Source: Pseudomonadota bacterium (lineage in GTDB: Bacteria; Pseudomonadota; Gammaproteobacteria; Burkholderiales; Burkholderiaceae_F). Taken from it: DNA of 40,725 nucleotides. Below are positions 8,101 through 17,460 of the stretch, in pieces. The DNA is taken from NCBI GenBank assembly GCA_029778535.1, contig JAKOQB010000155.1:1-40725 (forward strand), read 5' to 3'. Both the position numbers and the translations under genes were made by a program. Under the pieces are notes generated by a model. That model was not told the DNA's origin. It saw nothing but the letters and a program-made list of their open reading frames with translations, and did not search any database. Position 1 is the stretch's first letter, and every line of letters begins with the position of its first letter.

Positions 8101-8508
8101 ATGGCTGACAACACTTCCCCCCGCGACGTGCGCATGGACGTCGACGACCTGTGGCGCGAGGAGATCATCACCGATCGCAAGATCGGCACGATTCGCATGA
8201 TGGTGCCGATCAAGCCGGACGGCTCGGCCGATCCGGCGCGCGCAACGGCCTACACCGGCGAGGCGCAGATGATGACCAACATGGGCCCGCTGCCGATCAA
8301 TTTCGACATCGAGGCCAGGACGCTGGCCGAAGCGGTGAACGGTTACGGCGCAGCGGCCAAAGTCGCGATCGAGCGCGCCGTGCGCGAGCTGCAGGAGATG
8401 CGCCGCGAGGCCGCGTCGGGGCTGGTGCTGCCGGGGCAGGGCGGCTTCGGTCCGGGCGGCGTGCCGCCGGGCCTCGGCGGCGGGCGCGGCAAGATTCAGA
8501 TGCCCTGA
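8101..8508 (+). CDS. Conserved hypothetical protein, 135 aa
   Basis: This soluble protein starts MADNTSPRDVRMDVDDLWRE. It has a mixed alpha/beta core (about 1-105, including 'IGTIRMMVPIKPDGS' and a helix 'AAAKVAIERAVRELQEMR') and a Gly/Pro-rich tail (about 112-135). No signal peptide or membrane segment is present. It resembles an uncharacterised betaproteobacterial family that I recall only as hypothetical. It has its own promoter-like element and GGAAAGG. It is convergent with the YpfJ-type gene, with seven bases between stops. No function can be given. Confidence 0.8.
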   Translation: MADNTSPRDVRMDVDDLWREEIITDRKIGTIRMMVPIKPDGSADPARATAYTGEAQMMTNMGPLPINFDIEARTLAEAVNGYGAAAKVAIERAVRELQEMRREAASGLVLPGQGGFGPGGVPPGLGGGRGKIQMP

Positions 8509-8515
8509 ACGGGGG

Positions 8516-9394
8516 CTACAGGGCGCGCGCCTCGAAGGTGTCGCACGCCTTCATGCTGCCGTTCTCGTAGCCGGCGCGAAACCAGCGCACGCGCTGCTCC
8601 GAGGTGCCGTGCGTGAACGTTTCCGGCACCGCGTAACCCTGGGCCTGCTTCTGCAGCACGTCGTCGCCGATGCGGCTGGCGGCGCGCAGCGCCTCTTCCA
8701 GATCGCCTGCTTCGAGGATGCGCCGCGAGCGATCGGCGTGATGCGCCCAGATGCCGGCGAAGCAGTCGGCCTGCAGCTCGACGCGCACTAAGAGCTGGTT
8801 GTACTGCGCCTCGACCATCCGGCCGCGCAGTTGCGCGGTCCTTTCGATGATGCCGAGCTGGTTCTGCACGTGATGCCCGACCTCGTGCGCGATCACGTAA
8901 GCCTGCGCGAAATCGCCGGCGGCACCGAGGCGCTGCGCCAGAAGATCGAAGAACGACGTGTCGAGGTAGACCTTGCGATCCTGCGGGCAGTAGAACGGTC
9001 CCGCGGCCGACCGGCCCGTGCCGCACGCGGTCGGAAACGCGTTCGTGAACAGCACCAGCTTCGGTGGTCGGTAGTCGCCCCCGACCTGCTTGAACAACGC
9101 GCCCCAGGTATCCTCGGTGTCGGCCAGCACGATCGCCATGAAGCGGCCGATTTCGTCCCGCGGTTGCGGCGCCGGCCCGCTCGGCACGTTCGATTGCGTC
9201 GGCACGCCCGAGTCGATGCCTCCGAGAACGTTCACTACGACGCGCGGATCGACGCCGACGAAATACGACGCGATCAGCGCGATCACGATCGTGCCGACGC
9301 CGAGGCCGCGCCCTCCGATCGGCAAACCGCGGCCGCCCGCGTTTTCGCCGCGGCGATCTTCAACGTTGTCGCTTTCCCTGCCGTCCGTTCTCAT
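8516..9394 (-). CDS. ypfJ: YpfJ-family neutral zinc metallopeptidase
   Basis: This 292-residue protein matches the YpfJ/KPN_02809 family. It has a basic, Gly-rich cytoplasmic N-terminus, one membrane segment (about 32-48), then a zincin-like domain with HEVGHH at 170-175. 'GPFYCPQDRKVYLD' (about 132-145) and 'ELQADCFAG' further on are also family hallmarks; the latter likely supplies the third zinc ligand. The C-terminus 'HGTSEQRVRWFRAGYENG' is also conserved. The catalytic residues predict an active membrane-anchored peptidase; the substrate is unknown for the family. Length is normal. Confidence 0.92.
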   Translation of the reverse strand: MRTDGRESDNVEDRRGENAGGRGLPIGGRGLGVGTIVIALIASYFVGVDPRVVVNVLGGIDSGVPTQSNVPSGPAPQPRDEIGRFMAIVLADTEDTWGALFKQVGGDYRPPKLVLFTNAFPTACGTGRSAAGPFYCPQDRKVYLDTSFFDLLAQRLGAAGDFAQAYVIAHEVGHHVQNQLGIIERTAQLRGRMVEAQYNQLLVRVELQADCFAGIWAHHADRSRRILEAGDLEEALRAASRIGDDVLQKQAQGYAVPETFTHGTSEQRVRWFRAGYENGSMKACDTFEARAL

Positions 9395-9484
9395 TCCCGC
9401 GCCCCGGTCGATTGCGTCGCCGATTTAAACACGGCGCAACGACTCGCTCCAGAGCGGCGGACGGCGCAATTGCGGGAGTTCAGC

Positions 9485-9832
9485 TCAGTCCCAGTCGCGG
9501 TGGTGTTTCCAGCGCCCATGCCCGTGCCAGCGCGGGCCGTACCACCGTGCGCCATACACGACCGGCGCAGGGACGATCACGCGCGGCGGCGGCGCGACGA
9601 CGTAACGCGGCGCGGGGTAGTAAACGGGGGCCGGCGCAACGACCACCGGCGGCGGCGCATAGACAGGTGCATAGACCGGAGGACCGTACACCGGCGGGTA
9701 CGGCGTGCCGATGCGGATGCCGATGTCGGGGGTGTCGATCCGGACCGAAACCTGCTGCGCCTGCGCGGCGCCGAGCGGCAGCGCGGCCGTGGTGAGCACG
9801 GCGGCGGTGAGGAACGCGAGTTTCTTCATCAT
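9485..9832 (-). CDS. Exported Pro/Tyr/Val-rich protein
   Basis: The predicted product has 115 residues. The signal peptide (about 1-26, MMKKLAFLTAAVLTTAALPL) ends at AQAQQ. The rest is low complexity with repeated 'PPVY', 'APVY' and 'PAPVVY' units and a His/Trp/Arg-rich end (RWHGHGRWKHHRDWD). The start is set by GGAG five bases upstream of the first ATG; the longer open frame upstream has no binding site and is discarded. Such small secreted PxxY-type proteins are common next to stress genes in proteobacteria but have no firm function. The His-rich tail may bind metal; this is a guess. Confidence 0.75.
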   Translation of the reverse strand: MMKKLAFLTAAVLTTAALPLGAAQAQQVSVRIDTPDIGIRIGTPYPPVYGPPVYAPVYAPPPVVVAPAPVYYPAPRYVVAPPPRVIVPAPVVYGARWYGPRWHGHGRWKHHRDWD

Positions 9833-9944
9833 GTCTGCTCCGAGTGGCGGATTCGGCTGAACCCTGCTCCGAACAACGTCCGCGCGGCGATGCCGCCGAC
9901 CGCGCGGCGCGGCAGTGTTTGTCCAGTTGTTACGGCGCCGCCGG

Positions 9945-10259
9945 CTACTTTTTCGCGCCGGCCGCTTCCGCGCAGGGCCGGTCGGAGAACAGCTTGCGGC
10001 CATTGACGACGCACTCGAACATCTTTCCCGGCGCCATCATCACCTCGGGTGCCGGCGCGCTGTCGTTCACGGGCGCGGCCGCGGTTGCCGGCCGGTTCGA
10101 CTTCGGCGTCACCGGCACGATGGTGATGGCGGGCGTGGGCGTGGCCGGGGCCGACCAGCGATACAGCAGCAGTCCCAGACAGGCGAGCAGCACCGCGCCG
10201 ACCACGAGCGTGAGGATACGCAGCGACAGATCGACGAAGCGATCGCCGGCAGTCTGCAT
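9945..10259 (-). CDS. Membrane-anchored protein with DUF4124-like C-terminus
   Basis: The 104-residue protein has an N-terminal membrane segment (about 12-34), a Pro/Thr/Ala linker and a short C-terminal motif 'MFECVVNGRKLFSDRPCAEA' resembling the DUF4124 signature (C-x(n)-G-x(n)-YSDRPC), with two cysteines that could form a disulfide in the periplasm. Function unknown. It lies upstream of the Pro/Tyr-rich exported protein in the same direction, separated by about 110 bases. Confidence 0.7.
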   Translation of the reverse strand: MQTAGDRFVDLSLRILTLVVGAVLLACLGLLLYRWSAPATPTPAITIVPVTPKSNRPATAAAPVNDSAPAPEVMMAPGKMFECVVNGRKLFSDRPCAEAAGAKK

Positions 10260-10403
10260 CGATTTGAGCGAACGACGAAACGGGAGAGGGCGCGATTATC
10301 GCGCAGTTGCCCATCGCGCAACGCGCGCATTCGCGCGGTGGCGCGCGACGGAACGCTGGCCGCGCGCGATGATCACAATCTGCACCTTGAAAGGAGGTCC
10401 GTC

Positions 10404-10790
10404 ATGGATGTGTACAAGTCGCACGGTGCGTTCAGTTGGTCCGAGCTGATGACGAGCGACCCCGCCGCGGCGCGCGAGTTCTACAGCAAGCTGTTCGGCT
10501 GGGGCAGCAAGGAGATGCCCATGCCCGACGGCGCGTACACGACGTTCCAGGTCGGCGACACGTCGGTGGGCGGCATGATGAAGATCCCCGCCGGTGCCGC
10601 GGGCATGCCGCCGATGTGGGGCGTGTATGTGACGGTGCGAGACGTCGATTCGACGGTCAAGCAGGTCGAAGCGCTTGGTGGCAAGGTGGTGATGGCGCCG
10701 TGGGAAGTCCCCGGCGTCGGCCGCATGGCGGTGATCCAGGATCCGCAGGGTGCGAGCCTGTCGGTGATCACCTATTCGATGCCGGGATAG
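10404..10790 (+). CDS. VOC-family (glyoxalase/bleomycin-resistance fold) protein
   Basis: This 128-residue protein starts at ATG after a near-perfect AAAGGAGGT. It shows the vicinal oxygen chelate fold signatures: 'FSWSELMTSDPAAAREFYSKLFGW' at the N-terminus, a central 'MWGVYVTVRDVDSTV' strand-helix, and 'MAVIQDPQGASLSVI' at the end. Members include metal-dependent dioxygenases, lyases and antibiotic-binding proteins; the N-terminal half often has a His ligand, and here the equivalent position seems to be Ser/Glu. The substrate is unknown. It stands alone, convergent with the BNR lipoprotein transcript. Confidence 0.85.
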   Translation: MDVYKSHGAFSWSELMTSDPAAAREFYSKLFGWGSKEMPMPDGAYTTFQVGDTSVGGMMKIPAGAAGMPPMWGVYVTVRDVDSTVKQVEALGGKVVMAPWEVPGVGRMAVIQDPQGASLSVITYSMPG

Positions 10791-10796
10791 AAAGGA

Positions 10797-10833
10797 CAAA
10801 GAAAAGGCCCGCGGGAGCGAATCCTGGCGGGCC
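10797..10833 (-). terminator. Intrinsic terminator of the minus strand
   Basis: On the minus strand GGCCCGC pairs with GCGGGCC, with an inner AGGA/TCC-type stem and a TTCGC loop, followed by TTTTCTTTGTCC. It lies 158 bases past the BNR-lipoprotein stop. On the plus strand no T run follows, so it serves the minus-strand transcript, or a separate small RNA ending there. Confidence 0.65.
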
Positions 10834-10835
10834 CG

Positions 10836-10918
10836 AACCACCATAGGAGGAGGTGGAGGAGACAACCCGTTCGATGGCACCACCCATCGAAGCAATGGTG
10901 TCAGGTTCCTCCGTAATC
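10836..10918 (-). ncRNA. Candidate structured RNA (3' UTR or small RNA) with anti-SD repeats
   Basis: Just before the minus-strand terminator there is a nested set of complementary arms: GGAGGA with TCCTCC, GACA with TGTC, and CGATGG with CCATCG around a six-base loop. On the minus strand it reads as an RNA with two CCTCCTCC-like stretches, complementary to Shine-Dalgarno sequences, then the terminator hairpin. This could be a stand-alone small RNA or the processed 3' end of the lipoprotein mRNA. No known family is recognised, and no clear promoter was found. Confidence 0.4.
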
Positions 10919-10990
10919 GCCGCGCTTGCCAGCGGCGCGAGATGTGCGGGCGCTCACAGCCGACGATCGCGGCGCGCATGACGCGCCGAC

Positions 10991-12619
10991 TCAGCGCGAC
11001 GGCGACGACCTCATCCGATCGGACCATCCCGGCACGCGACGCTCGAGCACGCGAACGATGTTCGTGCTGGCGCGCGCGCGCATTGCGTCGGTGGGCGGCG
11101 CGCCGGCGGGCTGCGCGCGATACGCGCGCGAGGTGCCCGCTGCGGCCTGTGCCTGCGCAACCGGCGTGACCGCAAGCGCATAGACGTCGGACGGATTCGG
11201 CACCGGCGCGCGCGTCGTCTGCGCGAAGAACGAGACGAAGCGGCTGCCGGTGGCCGCGAGTCCCTGATAGTCGCCGAGAAACAGCCCGCGCGCATTCGGC
11301 GCGATCGCCAGATCGAACGGGCCGGCCACGCGCGTCTCGCGCCACGTGTTGCCGCCGTCGCGCGAGCGCGTCAGCCATTGCTCGGCCGGCAGCGTGTTCA
11401 GATCGGGCGTGTTGCTGCGCAGATCGAAGTACGTCACGCCGATCGTGCCGTCGGTGAGCACGCTCACCTGCGGCGTGAACGCCTGCACGTTCGGCACCGC
11501 GTTGATCTGCACCGGCGCCGACCACGTGAGCCCGCCGTCGGTCGAGCGCGCGAACGCGATGCCGTCGACGCCGCTGACGAAGCGGCCGTCCTGCCACACC
11601 ACGTACAGATCGCCGTTCGGCGCGGCGGCGACCTGCGGGAGCAACGATCCGTCGCGGATCGCCAGTCCGCCCGGATCGGGATCGCGCGCACCGCCCGCCA
11701 GGTTGTCCGCGATCTTGATCGGCGCGGACCAGTTAACGCCCTTGTCGACTGAGCGCACCACGGTCACTTCGGCGCTGAGCGCGTTGTTCGACTGGGTCGT
11801 GATGCGAGAGAAGACATTGACCAGCGTTCCGTTCGGCGGCACCGCGATCACGTTACCCAGCGTCTGCACCGTCGAGCCGCCGTCGTACAGGACGCGAGCG
11901 GGCTCCCACGACGCACCTCCATCGGTGGTGCGCGCAAACCATGTCGGTCCCCAGGTCGCGCCCTGAAGACGGTCCCACACCGCGTAGACGAACCTTGCAT
12001 CGGTCGGATCGGCGGTGATCGTGTTCTTGTCGTTGAACGCGGTCGCGCCGTCGCGGATCAGCGTGATCGGCCGTTCCCACGTGCGGCCGCCATCAGGCGA
12101 ACGCGCCACCCGCATCGCGCTTGCGGAGCCGGTCGTGAACGCGGCGCCGCCGGTCACGGTCAGCGCCATCCAGTACACCGCGCCGTCGGGCGCGATCGTC
12201 ACCCATGGGTCGGTCGCGCGTTCGAAGTCGCCGCCGTTGACGGCCGCGCCGCCGGTGCAGATCGAAAACGGCGCGGTCGATCGAGTCCAGGTCTGGCCGC
12301 CGTCGAACGACGCCGCGGCCACGACCGCCTGCGCGCCGCCGCCCGACCAGCGGTTCTGCTGCCACGCGCCGACGAGGTTCGCCGGATTGCCGGGATTCAC
12401 CGCGACCTGCGGCTCGACTTTCGCGTTGGGATACAAGTCGCCGGCCCTGGGCAGCAACGCGCACGCCGCGTCGGTCGTCAGCGGACCCGACACCCGCGCG
12501 GTCACGGGCGGATCGACGAAGACGATTCCGGGTGGTTGCGCGCCGCCGCCTGCGCTGCCGCCGCACGCGGCCAGGACGCTGGACACACACGCGGACAGCA
12601 GCAGACGTCGATCGATCAT
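10991..12619 (-). CDS. BNR/Asp-box repeat lipoprotein (sialidase-like fold)
   Basis: The 542-residue product starts MIDRRLLLSACVSS, preceded by GAGGGGG. A lipobox LAAC puts the lipid-bearing cysteine at residue 19. Six Asp-box motifs (SFDGGQTW, SPDGGRTW, TTDGGASW, SVDKGVNW, STDGGLTW, SRDGGNTW) mark a six-bladed beta-propeller of the sialidase/BNR superfamily. The Arg triad and Tyr-Glu pair of true sialidases are not evident from inspection, so catalysis is not claimed; it may be a binding or structural lipoprotein. It follows a small GNAT gene by 13 bases in the same direction. Upstream in-frame ATG codons lack a ribosome binding site and were not used. Confidence 0.85.
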   Translation of the reverse strand: MIDRRLLLSACVSSVLAACGGSAGGGAQPPGIVFVDPPVTARVSGPLTTDAACALLPRAGDLYPNAKVEPQVAVNPGNPANLVGAWQQNRWSGGGAQAVVAAASFDGGQTWTRSTAPFSICTGGAAVNGGDFERATDPWVTIAPDGAVYWMALTVTGGAAFTTGSASAMRVARSPDGGRTWERPITLIRDGATAFNDKNTITADPTDARFVYAVWDRLQGATWGPTWFARTTDGGASWEPARVLYDGGSTVQTLGNVIAVPPNGTLVNVFSRITTQSNNALSAEVTVVRSVDKGVNWSAPIKIADNLAGGARDPDPGGLAIRDGSLLPQVAAAPNGDLYVVWQDGRFVSGVDGIAFARSTDGGLTWSAPVQINAVPNVQAFTPQVSVLTDGTIGVTYFDLRSNTPDLNTLPAEQWLTRSRDGGNTWRETRVAGPFDLAIAPNARGLFLGDYQGLAATGSRFVSFFAQTTRAPVPNPSDVYALAVTPVAQAQAAAGTSRAYRAQPAGAPPTDAMRARASTNIVRVLERRVPGWSDRMRSSPSR

Positions 12620-12632
12620 CGCCCCCTCGCTT

Positions 12633-12920
12633 TCACTGCGCGCGCAGCGCGCTCGTTTCCGGGTGGCGCTGCATGTACGCACGCACGTAGGAGCAGCGCG
12701 GCAGCACCTTCAGTCCCTGCGCCTGCGCCCACGCGAGCGCCGCGCGCACCAGCGCCGCGGCGATGCCGCGCCCTTCGAGCGCCGGCGCGACCTCGGTGTG
12801 GACGAGGTGCATCACGCCGTCGACCAGCAAGTAGTCGCAGTGGCACAGCCAGCCGTCGATGCGCGATTCGAAGCGGTTGGCGGCGGCGTTGTGTTCGATC
12901 GTGTAGTCGAGCGGATCCAT
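12633..12920 (-). CDS. Small GNAT N-acetyltransferase (YjdJ-like)
   Basis: This 95-residue protein matches the short GNAT branch: 'MHLVHTEVAPALEGRGIAAALVRAALAWAQAQGLKVLP' spans the acetyl-CoA binding loop (EGRGIA) and helix, and 'CSYVRAYMQRHPE' is the typical end. The ATG has GGGAG eight bases upstream. The short length is normal for this branch. The substrate is unknown. It is the promoter-proximal gene of a two-gene unit with the BNR lipoprotein, and is divergent from the HtrA-like protease. Confidence 0.9.
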   Translation of the reverse strand: MDPLDYTIEHNAAANRFESRIDGWLCHCDYLLVDGVMHLVHTEVAPALEGRGIAAALVRAALAWAQAQGLKVLPRCSYVRAYMQRHPETSALRAQ

Positions 12921-12980
12921 GCGGGCTCCCTGGCGCGAAAGCGTAGCGCAACCGCGGCGCGGGTTGAAAAAACCGGCGCA

Positions 12981-13008
12981 GGAACCCATCTCGGCGGCCG
13001 GGGTCTGT
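12981..13008 (+). promoter_or_regulatory. Sigma-E (RpoE)-like promoter
   Basis: GGAACCC, a 16-base spacer and TCTGT resemble the extracytoplasmic sigma-E consensus (GGAACTT, 16 bases, TCTGA). It sits about 35 bases before the HtrA-like start, with AAGGAGAGG in between. Proteases of this family are classic sigma-E targets. The match is partial and in GC-rich DNA, so this is an inference. Confidence 0.45.
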
Positions 13009-13040
13009 CTTCCGGTCGACTGCAGCAAGGAGAGGGGCAC

Positions 13041-14135
13041 ATGACAATTCGGTTTGGATCGCGCACGGCGCGGATCGCTCTGCTGCTGCTGGCGCTCTTC
13101 GGCGCGTCGTCGGCGCTGGTGCTGGCCCAGAATCCGCCGCGCGCAGAGCCGCGCGCGATCGCGCCGCGCGGGCCGCTCGCCGCGAGCGAACAGTCGGTCG
13201 TCAATCTGTTCGAAGCGGCGGCGCCGTCGGTCGCGTACATCACCACCGAGGTCGTGCAGCGCACCGGCTTGTTCACCGCCGAAGTCGGGCAGGGCGCGGG
13301 CAGCGGCTTCGTGTGGGACAGCGCGGGCCACGTGGTGACCAATTATCACGTGGTCGAAGGCGCGCGGCGCGTGTTCGTGCAGCTCGATGCCGGCGCGCCG
13401 ATCGAGGCCAAACCCGTCGGCGTGGCGCCCGAATACGACCTCGCGGTGGTGCGGCTCGCGCACGTGCCGAAGAACCTGCGGCCGATTCCGCTCGGCACCT
13501 CGCGCGACCTGAAGATCGGCCAATCGGTGTACGCGATCGGCAACCCGTTCGGCCTGCAGCGCACGCTGACGCAGGGCATCGTCAGCGCGCTCGACCGCGA
13601 GCTGCCGACGATCGAGGGCTATCGCGAAGTGGCTGGCGTGATCCAGACCGACGCCGCGATCAACCCCGGTAACTCGGGCGGCCCGCTGCTCGACAGTGCC
13701 GGTCGGCTGATCGGCGTGAACTCCGCGATCCGCTCGGCGAGCGGCAGTTCCGCCGGCGTCGGTTTCGCCATTCCGGTCGACCTCGTCAACCGCATCGTGC
13801 CCGCGTTGATCGCGCGCGGCCGCGCGCCGCTGCCCGGCATCGGCATCGTTCCGGTGCGTCCCGATCTGGTCGCGCGCGCGGGCATCGCCGGCGTGGTGAT
13901 CGATCAGATCTCGCGCGGCACGCCCGCGGCGGAAGCCGGATTGCGGCCGCTCAATCGCCAAAGCGGCGATCCGGGCGACGTGATCGTCGCGGTCGACGGC
14001 CGGCGCGTCGAGACGCTGTCGGAGTTCGCCGCCGCGCTTGACCGCGTCGGCATAGACAACACCGCCGAGCTGACCGTCAACCGTGACGGCAAGGAGCGGC
14101 GCGTGCGCGTCAGGGTGATCGACCTGCGGCACTGA
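13041..14135 (+). CDS. HtrA/DegP-type trypsin-like serine protease with one PDZ domain
   Basis: This 364-residue periplasmic protease has a signal peptide or anchor (about 1-30, ending VLAQ). The trypsin domain carries the catalytic triad H103 (TNYHVVEG), D133 (EYDLAVVRL) and S212 (NPGNSGGPLL). One PDZ domain fills about 262-360 (from 'RGRAPLPGIGIV' to 'ELTVNRDGKERR'). A single PDZ makes it DegS-like in layout, although DegS is membrane-anchored and this has a hydrophobic N-terminus that could serve either way. The start ATG follows AAGGAGAGG. It degrades misfolded envelope proteins or acts in stress signalling. The 3' end overlaps the convergent thioredoxin-fold gene by 26 bases. Confidence 0.93.
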   Translation: MTIRFGSRTARIALLLLALFGASSALVLAQNPPRAEPRAIAPRGPLAASEQSVVNLFEAAAPSVAYITTEVVQRTGLFTAEVGQGAGSGFVWDSAGHVVTNYHVVEGARRVFVQLDAGAPIEAKPVGVAPEYDLAVVRLAHVPKNLRPIPLGTSRDLKIGQSVYAIGNPFGLQRTLTQGIVSALDRELPTIEGYREVAGVIQTDAAINPGNSGGPLLDSAGRLIGVNSAIRSASGSSAGVGFAIPVDLVNRIVPALIARGRAPLPGIGIVPVRPDLVARAGIAGVVIDQISRGTPAAEAGLRPLNRQSGDPGDVIVAVDGRRVETLSEFAAALDRVGIDNTAELTVNRDGKERRVRVRVIDLRH

Positions 14136-14736
14136 AGAACGCGCGCGCGCGTTCGATCAGTTCGTTCGCCTTCGTGTAGCCGCGCGCGAGCAGCGCGTAG
14201 TGACCGGAACGCTCGGCGAATAGCGTCGGGAAGCCCTGCACCTCCCACTCGCGCGCGAGCTGGAAGTCGGCGCGCGTGGCCTGCCTCATCGATTCGCCTT
14301 GCAGCGCCTGCAGGAATTCGTCGGACGAACGCCCCGCGACCTCGGCGTGGATCGCCGCCAGCACCTCGGCGCGCGTGACGTCGCGGCCCTGGGCATAGAA
14401 CGCGTGCTGGATCGCGCGCAGCATCGGCCACGCGAGCTCGGGCTCGGTGCTGCGCACAGTGACGACGGCGCGGCACGCGGGCTCGGTGTCGTAGACGAAG
14501 TCCTGGCGCGCCAGCAGCGCGCGGTCGAACGGCCGGCCGCTGGCGCGCTCGACCTCGGTCCAGTGCTGCGCGAGCGCTGCGCGCAGCGTCGCGTCCATCG
14601 GCCGCGTGCTGTACGCGCGCAAGCCGCCCATCACGAGGCGCAGTTCCTGCTCCGGGAACGCGTCGAGCAGCGCCTGCAGCTCGGGCGCGAAGCCGTAGCA
14701 CCAAGAACACATCGGATCGGCGACGTAGATCAGCAT
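14110..14736 (-). CDS. DsbA-family protein with CXXC motif (FrnE/HCCA isomerase branch)
   Basis: This 208-residue protein has the thioredoxin fold and the redox motif CSWC (C10, C13) in 'VADPMCSWCYGFAPEL', and the cis-Pro loop in 'WEVQGFPTLFAE' (about 173-184), the usual DsbA arrangement with an inserted helical domain. There is no signal peptide, so the protein is probably cytoplasmic, as for FrnE-like proteins, which are disulfide oxidoreductases linked to oxidative stress. It is in the same direction as the RhlE-type helicase, with 26 bases between them, and is likely co-transcribed with it. Confidence 0.85.
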   Translation of the reverse strand: MLIYVADPMCSWCYGFAPELQALLDAFPEQELRLVMGGLRAYSTRPMDATLRAALAQHWTEVERASGRPFDRALLARQDFVYDTEPACRAVVTVRSTEPELAWPMLRAIQHAFYAQGRDVTRAEVLAAIHAEVAGRSSDEFLQALQGESMRQATRADFQLAREWEVQGFPTLFAERSGHYALLARGYTKANELIERARAFFSAAGRSP

Positions 14737-14762
14737 CGCGTGTTCCTCAGTGAGGATCGCGC

Positions 14763-16142
<1,380 letters not shown>

Positions 16143-16346
16143 GTCTTCTTTCGGTGGTCGGCCTGCCGCACGGGCGCATTGCGCCACAGCGTTCATCGAC
16201 CAGCCGATTGCAGACAAACGGGGTAATCAGGTGGAGCCGGTACTTCTCGTCGGCCCCGTCAGGATTGACGGCGGCAAAAACACGTCGATCGGGGACCGAC
16301 GGCGCTGGTCACATGCCGCGTGAACGCAGTGTAGCAGGCCTGCGCC

Positions 16347-17456
16347 TCAGTACATGCGGTGGCGGAACAGCCACCCCGCACAGGCGAGCGAAACGACGCC
16401 GATCACCGCCATCGGCCACATCTGCGGCAGCAGCACGTCGAACGACACGCCCTCGAGGAACACCTTGCGCAGGATGACGAGGAAGTAGCGCAGCGGATCG
16501 AGCAGCGTGATCCACTGCACGACCTGCGGCATGTTCGCGATCGGCGTGGCGAAACCGGACAGGATGATCGCGGGCACCATGAACAGGAACGCGCCGAGCA
16601 GGCCCTGCTGCTGCGTGACGGCGAGCGACGACACCATCAACCCGACCCCGACCGCCGACAGCAGGAACAGCGCGACCCCGACGTACAGCACGACCAGGCT
16701 GCCCCGCAGCGGGATGTCGAACCACAGCGTCGCGGCGAGGATGATCACGGTGGCTTCGAGGAAGCCGATGATGAAGCCCGGCAGCGCCTTGCCGATCAGG
16801 ATCTCGACCGGGCGCAGCGGCGTCACCAGCAACTGATCGAACGTGCCCTGCTCGCGCTCGCGCGCCACCGAAAGCGCGGTGACGAGCATCGCGACCAGCA
16901 GCGTGATCACGCCGGTAAGGCCGGGAATGAAGAACCAGCGGCTCTCCAGGTTCGGATTGAACCAGGCGCGCGTCTGCAGCCGCGCCGGCGGCTGCGTCAG
17001 GTTGTGCGCCGTGACCCAGTCCTCGTTGAATCCGTTGACGATGCGGCGCACGTAGTTCAGCGCGATCAGCGCGCTGTTGGAATTGCGCCCGTCGACGATC
17101 ACCTGCAGCGGCGCCGGCTTGCCGAGCATCAGGTGGCGCGTGAACTGCGGGCCGAAGTGCACCACCACCATCACGCGCCGCCCCGCCACCAGCGGTGCGA
17201 TCTCGCCGGCCGAGGTGATCGTCGCCACCTCGCGGAACCGATCGGCGCCGCGCAACGCCGCGGCCAGTTGCCGCGCGGCCGCGCCCTTGTCCTCGTCGTA
17301 GACCGCATAGGCGACGTTGTTCAGGTCGAAGGTGGCGGCGTAGCCGAACACCAGCAACTGGATCAGCGGCGGCAGGATCAAGACGAAGCGGCTCCTGCGG
17401 TCCTTCAGGACCGCGAGAAACTCCTTGCGCATCAGCGCGACGATCCGCTGCCACAT
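16347..17456 (-). CDS. ABC-2 type permease (YhhJ-like), second permease of the efflux operon
   Basis: This 369-residue membrane protein has an N-terminal membrane segment after 'MRKEFLAVLKDRRSRF' (about 24-41), a large soluble domain of about 130 residues, and five membrane segments in the C-terminal half (about 178-365). 'REREQGTFDQLLVTPLRP' is the conserved ABC-2 coupling loop. Such permeases act as dimers or heterodimers with an ABC ATPase and an HlyD-type adaptor to export drugs or lipids. It is last in the four-gene operon, four bases after the previous permease stop. Confidence 0.92.
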   Translation of the reverse strand: MWQRIVALMRKEFLAVLKDRRSRFVLILPPLIQLLVFGYAATFDLNNVAYAVYDEDKGAAARQLAAALRGADRFREVATITSAGEIAPLVAGRRVMVVVHFGPQFTRHLMLGKPAPLQVIVDGRNSNSALIALNYVRRIVNGFNEDWVTAHNLTQPPARLQTRAWFNPNLESRWFFIPGLTGVITLLVAMLVTALSVAREREQGTFDQLLVTPLRPVEILIGKALPGFIIGFLEATVIILAATLWFDIPLRGSLVVLYVGVALFLLSAVGVGLMVSSLAVTQQQGLLGAFLFMVPAIILSGFATPIANMPQVVQWITLLDPLRYFLVILRKVFLEGVSFDVLLPQMWPMAVIGVVSLACAGWLFRHRMY

Positions 17457-17460
17457 GCGG

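Noticed and set aside
10873..10980. 35-codon plus-strand frame after a purine-rich stretch
   Set aside because: The distance to the GGAGGAG is too long and the region folds as a minus-strand RNA. No coding signal is seen.
10991..12619. True sialidase activity
   Set aside because: The Asp boxes show a propeller, but the catalytic Arg triad and Tyr/Glu were not identified.
12015..13040. Long in-frame N-terminal extension of the HtrA-like protein
   Set aside because: It is antisense to the BNR lipoprotein and GNAT genes. A good ribosome binding site and signal peptide start at 13041.
12921..14132. Long in-frame extension upstream of the small GNAT protein
   Set aside because: It lies antisense to the protease gene, is Arg/Gln/Asp-rich in a typical shadow pattern, and the real start at 12920 has its own binding site.
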